DNA of 64,000 nt from Phosphitispora fastidiosa (lineage in GTDB: Bacteria; Bacillota; Thermincolia; Thermincolales; UBA2595). Location: contig NZ_JAHHUL010000001.1 of NCBI RefSeq assembly GCF_019008365.1, positions 372,001 through 436,000 on the forward strand, given 5' to 3'. This document shows, piece by piece, positions 33,287 through 42,351 of the stretch (the stretch's first letter is position 1; every line of letters starts with the position of its first letter). The translations under genes were made by a program, and so were the position numbers. The notes beneath the pieces were generated by a model, which was given only the letters and a program-made list of their open reading frames with translations, was not told the DNA's origin and searched no databases.

Positions 33287-35071
33287 ATGTGTGGAAAATT
33301 GTTTTCATTAACTATAGACGGATTAAAAATAAGTGTTGAACCGGGGACAACGATTTTGGAAGCTGCCAGAAGCACCGGAATCTACATACCCACTCTCTGC
33401 TATTTAAAAGAACTCAATGTAACAGGCGCCTGCCGGGTCTGCCTGGTTGAAATAGAAGGGACAAAAACGCTTCAGCCTTCTTGTGCAATGCCGGCTGCCC
33501 AGGGAATGATCGTGAATACCCATTCCCCGCGAGTGGTTAAAGCAAGAAAAATGGTCCTGGAACTCTATTTATCCAACCACCCTTTTGACTGCCTGACATG
33601 TGTGCGAAATCAGAGATGTGAACTGCAATCTCTGGCAGAACGATACCATATCACAAATCTGCTGGTAAAAGGCGAAAGAAAAAACCCGCCGAAAGATGAC
33701 CAGTCACCTGCAATGGTCAGGGAACCCGGTAAATGCATCGTATGCCGGCGGTGTGTCAGAGTTTGCAGGGATGTCCAGGAAATCGGCATATACCAGATAG
33801 TAGAAAGGGGTTTTGACGCCGTAGCATCACCCGCATTTAAGAAGAGCCTTGCCGAGACACCCTGCATCTACTGTGGGCAATGCCTGCTCTTGTGTCCAAC
33901 TGCTGCCATACATGAGCGTGAGGATCAGGAGAAGGTTTGGGAAGCCCTGAATGACCCCTCTAAACATGTGATTATCCAAACGGCGCCGTCAATCAGAGCC
34001 ACGATTGGTGAAGCATTTGGCATGCCGGTGGGTTCCCTGGTAACGGGGAAAATGGTTGCAGCTATAAGAAGACTTGGCTTTGACAAAGTTTTTGATGATT
34101 GCTTTGGGGCTGATGTAGTGGTTATGGAAGAAGGGCATGAACTGATGCATCGCCTGCAAAATGCCGGACCCCTGCCCCAGTTTACTTCATGCTGTCCGGG
34201 TTGGCTGCGGTTCTGCCTGTTATTCTACCCGGAGCTGATTCCCCACCTGTCCAGTGTCAAATCTCCACAACAGTTATTTGGGGCGCTGGCAAAAACTTAT
34301 TATGCTAAAAAAGCGGGTCTGGATCCAAAATCGATTTTCAGTGTTTCAGTAATGCCATGTGTGGCCAAAAAATGGGAAGCTGTAAGAGAGGAAGGCACCA
34401 GGGCAAGCGGAGGCCAGGATGTGGATGTGGTCCTGACAACCAGGGAGCTGGCACATATGCTGCGTACCGCAGGCTTGAATCTAGCTGATATGCCGGAAGA
34501 GGAATATGATAATCCCATGGGTTATGCCTCAGGGGCCGGGGTTATCTTTGGTTCCGGCGGCGGGGTTTTGGAAGCGACTTTAAGAACAGTATACGAGAAG
34601 ATGACAGGCAAACAACTGGAAAAAATACCATTACGAGAAGTAATGTCATTTGAAAAAGTACAGGAAGCAGAAATAGACCTTGGTGAACGTAAATTACGCT
34701 GTGCTGTAGCCAGGACTACCGGTGAGGCCCGCAGGCTCATTGACAGGGTTAAATCTGGGGAACTAAAGTATGATTTTATTGAAATAATGGCCTGTCCCGG
34801 GGGCTGTGTAGGAGGCGGCGGACAGCCGGTTTATCCCGGGCTGGACACCTGGGACGGTCAGATGGAGCAGCGCTATAAAAGGGCTGAAGCCCTTTTTCAG
34901 CAGGATAAGCTGAAAGAAATCCGGAAATCTCATGAAAACCCTTATGTACAGCTGCTTTATGACGAATTCCTGGGTGAACCGTTAAGTGAGCGTTCCCGGC
35001 AGCTGCTGCACACCCCTTATACGGAAATACCCCTGTACGATCTACAGGGGTCAGCATCAAGCATGGATTAA
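33287..35071 (+). CDS. [FeFe] hydrogenase, CpI-like, single subunit
   Basis: A 594-residue hydrogenase. N-terminal 2Fe-2S domain (cysteines ~39-70), His-ligated cluster HPFDCLTCVRNQRC (~104-117), two 4Fe-4S motifs (CIVCRRCVRVC, CIYCGQCLLLC), then the H-cluster motifs TSCCPGW, MPCVAKKWEA and MACPGGCVGGGGQP. The C-terminal small-subunit-like helix region is also present. It reversibly makes or uses H2 in the cytoplasm. No NuoE/NuoF-type partners are adjacent, so electron partners are unknown. A TTG at 33299 is an alternative start, as the ribosome site abuts the ATG. Confidence 0.94.
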   Translation: MCGKLFSLTIDGLKISVEPGTTILEAARSTGIYIPTLCYLKELNVTGACRVCLVEIEGTKTLQPSCAMPAAQGMIVNTHSPRVVKARKMVLELYLSNHPFDCLTCVRNQRCELQSLAERYHITNLLVKGERKNPPKDDQSPAMVREPGKCIVCRRCVRVCRDVQEIGIYQIVERGFDAVASPAFKKSLAETPCIYCGQCLLLCPTAAIHEREDQEKVWEALNDPSKHVIIQTAPSIRATIGEAFGMPVGSLVTGKMVAAIRRLGFDKVFDDCFGADVVVMEEGHELMHRLQNAGPLPQFTSCCPGWLRFCLLFYPELIPHLSSVKSPQQLFGALAKTYYAKKAGLDPKSIFSVSVMPCVAKKWEAVREEGTRASGGQDVDVVLTTRELAHMLRTAGLNLADMPEEEYDNPMGYASGAGVIFGSGGGVLEATLRTVYEKMTGKQLEKIPLREVMSFEKVQEAEIDLGERKLRCAVARTTGEARRLIDRVKSGELKYDFIEIMACPGGCVGGGGQPVYPGLDTWDGQMEQRYKRAEALFQQDKLKEIRKSHENPYVQLLYDEFLGEPLSERSRQLLHTPYTEIPLYDLQGSASSMD

Positions 35072-35400
35072 GTTTGTTTTACCAATTCAAAAATAATGTG
35101 CCAAACCTTAGTTCCTTCACTGACAGCATTTGGAGTCTTCTTTACCAAGGCCTCCTTAAAGCTGTCCAGTGTAAGGTAACCGGCAGATACGGCATCAAAG
35201 TGGAGAATCTGGCTGAAATTATGACGGTGTATTGCCAGTATTTTGACATAGGCAAAAGGAATGATATCTGTTTCTGTAACACAACTGCAGATATCTTCTT
35301 CTTTAAACAGAGGTCTGGTGAATTCATAGACGTCTGTAAGCCTTCTCTTTAGTACCTTTTCCTCCTCATCAGGAGTAAAAACAAGTGTGTTTTCGGGCAT
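35068..35400 (-). CDS. Hypothetical protein (110 aa), convergent with the hydrogenase
   Basis: A 110-residue protein of mixed alpha/beta character with two Cys (ICSCVTE) and no membrane segment; I do not recognise it. It overlaps the hydrogenase end by four bases. Codon use matches neighbouring genes. Role unknown. Confidence 0.5.
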   Translation of the reverse strand: MPENTLVFTPDEEEKVLKRRLTDVYEFTRPLFKEEDICSCVTETDIIPFAYVKILAIHRHNFSQILHFDAVSAGYLTLDSFKEALVKKTPNAVSEGTKVWHIIFELVKQT

Positions 35401-35499
35401 CCCGGCAAAACTCCCCTATTCAAAGATTTCAGTTTAGGCAGAAGACCTGCCCTATGGAAATTATATTGCCAAAACATTCCCCTTGTCAATAACACCTGC

Positions 35500-37596
35500 T
35501 TAACTGGTACTGAAATAATTGTCTGTATCCCTAAATCTGGCCATTAATTTTTCCCGCAGCTTAACATTTTCGGGAAGCTTTAAACAGGGATCCCGGCGCA
35601 ATAGCGCCATGGCCTCCTCTCTGGCGGCGCTGAGAGCTTTATAATCCCTGATAATATCAGCTATCTTCAGGTCAGGCAGCCCCGATTGCCTGGTTCCAAA
35701 AAATTCTCCGGGACCTCTCAGCTTAAGGTCCTCATCTGCTATTAAAAACCCGTCATTAGTCCGAGTCATAATATCCATCCGTGCTTTGCCCTCAGCAGTT
35801 GCCGGATTGGCAATAAGGATGCAATATGACTGGTGTGCTCCCCTGCCTACCCGGCCTCTTAACTGATGCAGCTGAGCCAGCCCGAACCTGTCGGCATTTT
35901 CAATTACCATTACTGTGGCATTAGGCACATTTATTCCCACTTCGATGACAGTGGTTGCTGTGAGAATGTTGATGCTCCCATTCTGGAAAGCCTTCATTAC
36001 CATATCCTTGGCATCTTGTTTCATCCTTCCGTGCATCAGGCCAACCTGAAGGTCGGGAAAAATATCGGACTGCAGCAGAGCTGCTAGTTCAAGGGCAGCG
36101 CTGATATCCATTTTTTCTGATTCCTCTACCAGGGGACACACATAATAAACCTGCCTCCCCTGATTTACCTGTTCGCGGATAAACTTATATATTCGCTGTT
36201 TCTCAGTATCAGCAATCCAGTAGGTTTTTATTTCACGGCGTCCGGGGGGAAGTTCATCTATTACGGAAATATCCAGATCACCATAGACCGTTAGAGCAAG
36301 AGTACGAGGAATCGGTGTCGCCGTCATCACCAGGACATCAGGTCTTTGGCCCTTATCGTTAAGCTTTGCCCTCTGTTTAACCCCAAACCGGTGCTGCTCA
36401 TCAGTAACCGCTAGTCCCAATTTTTGAAACGCTACCCCATCCTGTATCAGGGCATGAGTCCCAACCACGATATCCGTTCTGCCATCTCTGATATCCTGAA
36501 TAATCGCTTCTTTTTCCTTTTTCCCCAAGCTTCCGGTAAGCAGGGCTACCTGTACCCCCAGGGGGCCGAGCACTTCCATTAGTCCTTCAGCGTGCTGAGT
36601 TGCCAGGATTTCGGTTGGCGCCATCATCACACCCTGGTATCCGCTTTCAACAGTCTTCACAAGTGCGGCTGCAGCTACTACCGTTTTTCCTGAGCCCACA
36701 TCACCCTGAATCAGCCTGTTCATGGGCTTTTTACTTTCCATATCCCTGCTGATTTCATTAAGAACCCTTTTCTGAGCGCCGGTCATTTTATAGGGCAGTC
36801 TCCCCAGAAAACCTGCGGTCAGAGGACCGTCTTTCTTATGACAAATACCTACTGTCCGGGAAACTGTCCCGCGTAGCATACAAATACCGGTCTGCAGCAC
36901 CAGGAGTTCCTCAAAAACCAACCGGCGCCTGGCTTTTTGCGCATCATCCAAATCTCCGGGAAAATGAATACTGCTAATAGCCCGGTCAATCGGCATCAGG
37001 TTGTATTTCTCCAGCACATCAGATGGCAGAAACTCTTTGATACTATCCAGGCGCTGCTCAAGGGCATCTTTAATAATTAACCGCAGCGTTCTGGGCGGCA
37101 AGCCTTCTGTTGCCGGATAAACAGGAACGATCCCTGCACTATTAACCGGTTCTTCATTTTCAATAACCTCATAATCAGATACAGAAAGCTGTAAATCACC
37201 ATACTTTCGCTCTGCTTTACCGGTGACAATAATCTTTGTACCTTTATGTACCTTTCTTTTGATATAGGGCTGATTAAACCACACCGCGCAGGCGGTTGCA
37301 GCCCCATCAAAAAGAGCAGCCTTAGTTATGGTCATCCCGCGTCCGGGGCGAATATCCCTAACGCCGGTCACAATGCCAAATAATGTTGCGGTTTCCCCAT
37401 CTTGCAGCTGAGATATCTTCTTTACCAGGCTTCTATCCTCATATTTTCGGGGAAAATGATACAGCAAATCCTCTATTGTATGAATCCCCAGCCTGCTCAG
37501 CAGCATCGCCCTCTTGGGGCCAACACCTTTTAACGACTGCAGTCCGGAGGAAGCTGATTTTTTATATCTGTCAGGTGACTTGTCAACACGTTCCAT
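35500..37596 (-). CDS. recG: ATP-dependent DNA helicase RecG
   Basis: A ~698-residue helicase that remodels stalled forks and Holliday junctions. N-terminal HhH-like LKGVGPKRAMLLSRLGI and wedge/OB domain precede Walker A GDVGSGKTVVA, DEQHRFG, TATPIPRTLAL, and the C-terminal LHQLRGRVGRG. The ATG at 37596 is favoured over a GTG four codons upstream that overlaps the likely ribosome site. Placed after fakA/fakB as in many Firmicutes. Confidence 0.95.
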   Translation of the reverse strand: MERVDKSPDRYKKSASSGLQSLKGVGPKRAMLLSRLGIHTIEDLLYHFPRKYEDRSLVKKISQLQDGETATLFGIVTGVRDIRPGRGMTITKAALFDGAATACAVWFNQPYIKRKVHKGTKIIVTGKAERKYGDLQLSVSDYEVIENEEPVNSAGIVPVYPATEGLPPRTLRLIIKDALEQRLDSIKEFLPSDVLEKYNLMPIDRAISSIHFPGDLDDAQKARRRLVFEELLVLQTGICMLRGTVSRTVGICHKKDGPLTAGFLGRLPYKMTGAQKRVLNEISRDMESKKPMNRLIQGDVGSGKTVVAAAALVKTVESGYQGVMMAPTEILATQHAEGLMEVLGPLGVQVALLTGSLGKKEKEAIIQDIRDGRTDIVVGTHALIQDGVAFQKLGLAVTDEQHRFGVKQRAKLNDKGQRPDVLVMTATPIPRTLALTVYGDLDISVIDELPPGRREIKTYWIADTEKQRIYKFIREQVNQGRQVYYVCPLVEESEKMDISAALELAALLQSDIFPDLQVGLMHGRMKQDAKDMVMKAFQNGSINILTATTVIEVGINVPNATVMVIENADRFGLAQLHQLRGRVGRGAHQSYCILIANPATAEGKARMDIMTRTNDGFLIADEDLKLRGPGEFFGTRQSGLPDLKIADIIRDYKALSAAREEAMALLRRDPCLKLPENVKLREKLMARFRDTDNYFSTS

Positions 37597-37656
37597 TAGG
37601 AGCACCAACTTTTCAACTGATGTCCGGAAATAACCAACGGGAATAACTGTTCAGGG

Positions 37657-38502
37657 TTATTCCGGGCAAACAGCAATTCCGATAACCTCCGGCCCGGTAT
37701 GTGACATAATTACCGGACCCAGTTTGGCTATTATCGGTGTCTGAAGGTTAGACCCGGGCACAATTTTTTCTCTGAGCCGCATCAGACTTGCATAATTGCT
37801 GCCATAAACCAAAGAAGAGCTGTACTTCTTCGATCCTTCAGTCATATCCCTGACTATTTCCGCCATTCTTTTGATTGCCCTGCCTTCCCCTCTTACTTTT
37901 TCCAGGGGAACAACCACCCCGTCATTTAGTGTTAGGATCGGTTTTATCTTCAGGAGACTCCCCACAAAGGAATTTGCTTTACCTATGCGTCCACCTTTTT
38001 CAAGGTATTCTAAAGTCCCTACCATAAAGATTATAAACCCTTTATCTACTCTTTCATTGACAATGTCAAGAATCTGCCGCACAGCAGCCCCATTCCTGGC
38101 GGCCTTGGCAGCAGCCAGGACAATGAGTCCAAGCCCCATGCTGGCTGAACAGGAATCAACAACATAAACACCACGGGAATCCACCATTGCCTTGGCAGTT
38201 TTGGCCGATTGGACAGTTCCACTCAGCTGTGACGAAATATGAATTGAGATAATACTGTCACCCTTGGATGTAAGCTGTTCATATATAGCAACAAATTCTC
38301 CCGGTGAAGGCTGTGAGGTAACCGGCAGATAATCTTCTTTTTTCAGCCTGCTGATAAATTCATCTGAAGAGATATCAACCCCGTCACGGTATATATCCTT
38401 CCCAAAGCTGACCTTCAGAGGCACTACTACGATATCCAGTGCTTCTACTAGCTCCTGCGGCAGGTCGGCAGTACTGTCTGTGACAATTCTGACATTACCC
38501 AT
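37657..38502 (-). CDS. DegV family fatty-acid-binding protein (FakB-like)
   Basis: A 281-residue DegV protein, opening VRIVTDSTADLPQEL, with TSQPSPGEF and the Ser/Thr-rich fatty-acid head-group pocket. FakB proteins bind a fatty acid and present it to FakA for phosphorylation. It directly follows the fakA-like gene, 20 bases apart. Acyl-phosphate made this way would join the PlsX product for phospholipids. Confidence 0.9.
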   Translation of the reverse strand: MGNVRIVTDSTADLPQELVEALDIVVVPLKVSFGKDIYRDGVDISSDEFISRLKKEDYLPVTSQPSPGEFVAIYEQLTSKGDSIISIHISSQLSGTVQSAKTAKAMVDSRGVYVVDSCSASMGLGLIVLAAAKAARNGAAVRQILDIVNERVDKGFIIFMVGTLEYLEKGGRIGKANSFVGSLLKIKPILTLNDGVVVPLEKVRGEGRAIKRMAEIVRDMTEGSKKYSSSLVYGSNYASLMRLREKIVPGSNLQTPIIAKLGPVIMSHTGPEVIGIAVCPE

Positions 38503-38521
38503 CTCAAAAACCTCATTTCTT

Positions 38522-40144
38522 CTATTCAACAGATATTATGTAATAATATAGCGGTTGTCCCCCCTGGTGCACCTCAAATTCAATATGGGGAAACTTTTCT
38601 TCGAGCATATCCAGCACCTCTTCGGCCTCCTGACGGGTAACCTGTTCACCGTAATACAAGGCACAGACCTCATCATCTGAAGTTACCAGATTTTCCAAAA
38701 GTCCGGATAACGTTTCAGGGAGGTCTTTTCCGGAAATAATTATTTTATCATCAGTCAAACCGATAATACTTCCTTCATTTATTTCAGTTCCGTTGACACT
38801 GGTGTCTCTTACGGCATAGGTTACTTCTCCGGTCTTTACGTGTTTCAGAGTTTCCAGCATCAATCCGGAAATTTTTTCAATACCTGCCTCGGGAGACACT
38901 GTCAGCAAAGCAGAAATACCTTGGGGCATAGTTTTGGTAGGAATAACTTGAATGTTTTTATCGGTAAGATTTTCTACCTGTCCTGCAGTCATAATAATAT
39001 TCTTGTTGTTTGGCAGGATGAACACTGTATCGGCATTGACCCGATCCACGGCATCTTTCAGTTCCTGTGTGCTGGGATTCATGGTCTGACCCCCATAAAC
39101 TACTATATCTGCCCCCAGACTTTCCATAATGCTTTTAATTCCTGCTCCGAATGCAATAGATACAATCCCAAATTTTTTCAGCCCGTCTGCCTGCTTTTCC
39201 TGCTTACCTTCAAGAGCGGCTTCAGACTGTTCACTCATGTTACTGACCTGGACCTGGGTAAGGGAACCAAATTTGAGGCATACTTCGAGCACTTCCCCAG
39301 GATGGCTGCTATGCACATGTACCTTCGTTAAGCCATCATTCTCAACAACTATCAGGCTGTCGCCGAGACCCTCCAGGAGGTCCCTCAGTTCCTGTCCGCC
39401 TTCAATCTGGTTTCTAATAAGGACTTCGGTACAGTAGGGATACTTGAGGTCACCTTCCAAAGGTACGGCATCTTTGCTATCCGGAGCGGCAGTGAAAACC
39501 GGTTTTTGCGAAGGAAGCGGCTGTTCTCCGCCAACAGAAAGGTAAAAGCCCTTTAATATAACCAGCCATCCCATCCCACCTGCATCAACAACTCCGGCTT
39601 CCTTCAATGCCGGCAGCAGCTCTGGGGTTTGGTTAAGGGTATCTTCAGCAACTGAACATGCCTTAGCAAGAAGTCCGGCCACAGATGCATTATACCCAGC
39701 AGCCCTGACCGCTTCCGCAGCAGCTTCCCTGGCAACAGTTAAAATAGTTCCCTCAACAGGTTTCATAACCGCCCTAAAGGCAACTCTGACTCCTTCATTA
39801 AGGGCTTCTGCAAAGACCTCCCCGGTAACGGTTTCCCTGCCCCTAAGCCCAAGAGCCAGACCTCTTAAAAGCTGTGAAAGAATGACGCCCGAATTACCCC
39901 TGGCCCCCATCAAAGCGCCTCTGGAAGCAGCCTCAGCTACCTCTGTAATTGATGACCGGCTGCCAGCCTTAGCAGCTTCTTCAACGGCGGCAGTCATCGT
40001 TAGATACATATTGGTGCCGGTATCACCATCCGGCACCGGGAAAACGTTTAGGGAATCGATTGTTTTATATTTATCTTGCAGACACAAAAGAGCTGAATCC
40101 AGCATGGCTTTTAAATTATAGCCAGTTAAATTATGAGTTTCCAC
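38522..40144 (-). CDS. fakA: Fatty acid kinase FakA (DAK2/YloV family)
   Basis: A 540-residue protein with an N-terminal DAK2 ATP-binding domain (NVFPVPDGDTGTNMYLTM, GARGNSGVILSQLLRG) and a C-terminal DegV-like half. It phosphorylates fatty acids bound to FakB. The start is GTG after GGGAGGG. It lies between the Asp23-family gene and the FakB-like gene, the standard Firmicutes order. Confidence 0.93.
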   Translation of the reverse strand: METHNLTGYNLKAMLDSALLCLQDKYKTIDSLNVFPVPDGDTGTNMYLTMTAAVEEAAKAGSRSSITEVAEAASRGALMGARGNSGVILSQLLRGLALGLRGRETVTGEVFAEALNEGVRVAFRAVMKPVEGTILTVAREAAAEAVRAAGYNASVAGLLAKACSVAEDTLNQTPELLPALKEAGVVDAGGMGWLVILKGFYLSVGGEQPLPSQKPVFTAAPDSKDAVPLEGDLKYPYCTEVLIRNQIEGGQELRDLLEGLGDSLIVVENDGLTKVHVHSSHPGEVLEVCLKFGSLTQVQVSNMSEQSEAALEGKQEKQADGLKKFGIVSIAFGAGIKSIMESLGADIVVYGGQTMNPSTQELKDAVDRVNADTVFILPNNKNIIMTAGQVENLTDKNIQVIPTKTMPQGISALLTVSPEAGIEKISGLMLETLKHVKTGEVTYAVRDTSVNGTEINEGSIIGLTDDKIIISGKDLPETLSGLLENLVTSDDEVCALYYGEQVTRQEAEEVLDMLEEKFPHIEFEVHQGGQPLYYYIISVE

Positions 40145-40170
40145 TTATGTCCCTCCCCTGAAGCTGACTA

Positions 40171-40527
40171 TCAGGTGTTCAGTTTAACTCCCTGAACATT
40201 TACATTGATTTTTTTGACGACAAGTCCTGTTTGATTTTCCACACTGTACTTAACCCGTTCAATGACATTTTTAGCAACTTCAGCAATATTAACACCATAG
40301 CCCACAACTATGAAAAGGCTCAGGGTTACTTCACGTCCGCTGATAGCTACCTCTACTCCTTTTTTGATATCCTCTTTTCCCAGCAGCTGGTAAATACCAT
40401 CTTTCAGTTTTCTGGATGCCATCCCAACAAGTCCGTAACACTCTACTGCAGTGACACCCGCAATAGTTGCAATAACTTCTTCAGATATATTAACTGCTCC
40501 CATATCACCGTGCTGACTCAAAACCAT
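40171..40527 (-). CDS. Asp23/Gls24 family (YloU) protein
   Basis: A 118-residue Asp23-like protein (ISEEVIATIAGVTAVECYGLVGM ... VKYSVENQTGLVVKKINVNVQGV). The family is membrane-associated through partners and linked to envelope homeostasis. It precedes fakA. A TTG at 40521 with better ribosome-site spacing is an alternative start. Confidence 0.9.
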   Translation of the reverse strand: MVLSQHGDMGAVNISEEVIATIAGVTAVECYGLVGMASRKLKDGIYQLLGKEDIKKGVEVAISGREVTLSLFIVVGYGVNIAEVAKNVIERVKYSVENQTGLVVKKINVNVQGVKLNT

Positions 40528-40620
40528 CCACTCCCTTCAAGCAGTTTTCTGCCTATCTGCCAAAAAAGATGAGGTTCCCCCCATCTTATTTTTGCCTAAC
40601 AGTAAATTAATTTCTGAGAA

Positions 40621-40818
40621 TCATGAGTTGTCCGCCAATGAATTCAGGTCTTTGAGCAGGACATCAATATTAATCCCATGCATATTTGCACCGGCCTCAA
40701 TAGACTCCTCTACAGCTCCCATACAGCTTAAACAAGCCATACCATGCTGTCTGAAAATCTCTCTTGCCTTCGGATGAGCTTGCAGGGCCTCAAGTATCGA
40801 CATCTCCTTGCTAAACAT
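40621..40818 (-). CDS. DUF1858 domain protein
   Basis: A 65-residue DUF1858 protein: SILEALQAHPKAREIFRQHGMACLSCMGA, with the CLSC pair typical of the domain. The domain is found alone or fused to redox or ScdA/Ric-like proteins and may bind a metal or take part in thiol chemistry; its function is unproven. The start follows AAGGAGGG. Two tandem-repeat arrays lie directly upstream. Confidence 0.85.
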   Translation of the reverse strand: MFSKEMSILEALQAHPKAREIFRQHGMACLSCMGAVEESIEAGANMHGINIDVLLKDLNSLADNS

Positions 40819-40836
40819 ACCTTGCCCTCCTTCTTG

Positions 40837-40924
40837 TTAAACCATCATTACCTATATATTAAACCATCATTACCTATATATTAAACCATCATTACCTATA
40901 TATTAAACCATCATTACCTATATA
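40837..40924. repeat. Tandem array, four 22-bp units
   Basis: Four identical head-to-tail copies of a 22-base unit (ttaaaccatcattacctata plus ta) beginning 18 bases upstream of the DUF1858 start. The array runs directly into an 18-bp array. No spacers of varied sequence, so not CRISPR. Confidence 0.95.
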
Positions 40925-41032
40925 TTATTATATCTCTTTACCTTATTATATCTATTTACCTTATTATATCTCTTTACCTTATTATATCTATTTACCTTAT
41001 TATATCTATTTACCTTATTATATCTATTTACC
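40925..41032. repeat. Tandem array, six 18-bp units
   Basis: Six copies of TTATTATATCTATTTACC, with two units carrying C instead of A at position 12. On the minus strand each unit contains TATAAT, so the array presents six -10-like boxes at 18-base intervals towards the DUF1858 gene. Confidence 0.95.
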
Positions 41033-41116
41033 TGGTAATATTATATTTACAAATTCTATGAAACTTAATATAAATCCTTCTTTATTAATAATTCATAATT
41101 AATAATTTCTCTACTC

Positions 41117-41145
41117 TTGCATAAAACCCATTTTTTTGTTACAAT
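41117..41145 (+). promoter_or_regulatory. Promoter of rpmB
   Basis: TTGCAT (41117-41122), 17-base spacer, TACAAT (41140-41145), about 30 bases before the rpmB ribosome site. Confidence 0.7.
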
Positions 41146-41181
41146 AGTAAAGCTATGAATTCATTAAGGAGGTGGATCTCC

Positions 41182-41370
41182 GTGGCTAAATGTGAAATCT
41201 GCGGTAAGGGAGTAAAAACCGGAATCAAGCTGAGTCACTCCCATATCCGTACTAAAAGAACATGGTCACCAAACATTCAAAAAGTGCGCGCCCTGGTTAA
41301 CGGAACTCCTGCCAGGATAAATGTATGTACAAGGTGCCTCCGTTCCGGAAAAGTTAACAGGGCAGTTTAA
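41182..41370 (+). CDS. rpmB: 50S ribosomal protein L28
   Basis: A 62-residue L28 starting at the GTG at 41182 (MAKCEICGKG), after GGAGGTGG. The zinc-type CEIC and CTRC pairs are kept. It is transcribed alone and ends in a strong terminator. Confidence 0.97.
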   Translation: MAKCEICGKGVKTGIKLSHSHIRTKRTWSPNIQKVRALVNGTPARINVCTRCLRSGKVNRAV

Positions 41371-41431
41371 CTGCCCGGCGAAGTATTGTTGCGCACGGTA
41401 TATATAATAAGGCAATATTTTGTTCAAGCTG

Positions 41432-41462
41432 TAAGCCACTTTCAAGTGGCTTTTGGTTTTTT
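41432..41462 (+). terminator. Terminator of rpmB
   Basis: AAGCCACTT and AAGTGGCTT form a tight hairpin followed by TTGGTTTTTT, just before the convergent hslO stop. Confidence 0.85.
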
Positions 41463-41465
41463 ATG

Positions 41466-42338
41466 CTAGCTTTGTGCCTCTTTAAGCAGCTTCTCCATTT
41501 CGTGTCTCTCAAAATAATACTTCTCGCCGCAAAAATGGCACCTTATTTCGGTCCTTCTTTGATGCTCAATAATGTCCCTGATTTCTGCTTCTCCCATGCC
41601 AATAAGCACCTGCTCAATTTTTTCCCGGGAACACCGGCACAGGAAGCTTACCGGCCTTCGGTCAATTTCCACAAAATCTCCCAGCAGTATTTTAAACCAT
41701 TCTTCAGGTGCAGACCCCTCATTTATGAGTGAACTGATGCCGGGCAAAGACAGAGCCCGTTGTTCAAGTGCTGCCAAATCCTCTGCTCCGGCGCCGGGAA
41801 AGGCCTGAACAAGGTAACCCCCTGCAGCCCTGACACTTATATCTGTATCTACCAGCACTCCCAGGGCTACAACAGAAGGTATCTGCTCTGACCTTGCATA
41901 GTAGTACGCTATGTCTTCACCTATCTCACCTGACACAATAGGAACACTGCCAGTATAGGAATCCTTTAAGCCCATGTTTTTTGTTACATACAACTCGCCT
42001 TTCTTCCCTACCAGCCCACCGACATCCAGTTTCCCGTTCCGTGATGGCAGGTCTGCTTCAGGACACTGAGCATAGCCCCTGACATTACCTGCCGAATCTG
42101 AAGTCACTATCAGGGCGCCCAATGGACCGTCACCGATTATCCTTAGTGTCAGCAGGTCATCTCCCTTTAGATTTGCAGACATGAGTACACCGGCTGTCAG
42201 CCCCCGTCCCAGGGCCGCAGATGCTGTCGGCGAGGTATCATGCCTCCTCCTGGCTTCTTCGGCTAATCCGGTGGTTACTGCAGCATAGACTCTTAAATTT
42301 TCCTTTTTATTAGTTCCCACTACAAGATAATCCTTCAT
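41466..42338 (-). CDS. hslO: Redox-regulated chaperone Hsp33
   Basis: A 290-residue Hsp33. The redox switch CRC...C-x2-C (FLCRCSRE near 236 and RCHFCGEKY near 268) binds zinc when reduced and forms disulfides on oxidation, switching on chaperone activity. It is 13 bases after the first phosphatase-like membrane gene, probably in the same transcript. Confidence 0.95.
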   Translation of the reverse strand: MKDYLVVGTNKKENLRVYAAVTTGLAEEARRRHDTSPTASAALGRGLTAGVLMSANLKGDDLLTLRIIGDGPLGALIVTSDSAGNVRGYAQCPEADLPSRNGKLDVGGLVGKKGELYVTKNMGLKDSYTGSVPIVSGEIGEDIAYYYARSEQIPSVVALGVLVDTDISVRAAGGYLVQAFPGAGAEDLAALEQRALSLPGISSLINEGSAPEEWFKILLGDFVEIDRRPVSFLCRCSREKIEQVLIGMGEAEIRDIIEHQRRTEIRCHFCGEKYYFERHEMEKLLKEAQS

Positions 42339-42351
42339 TAAAATCCCCCAT

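Noticed and set aside
40837-41032. CRISPR array
   Set aside because: Units are directly adjacent without variable spacers, are 18 and 22 bases long, and no cas genes are nearby.
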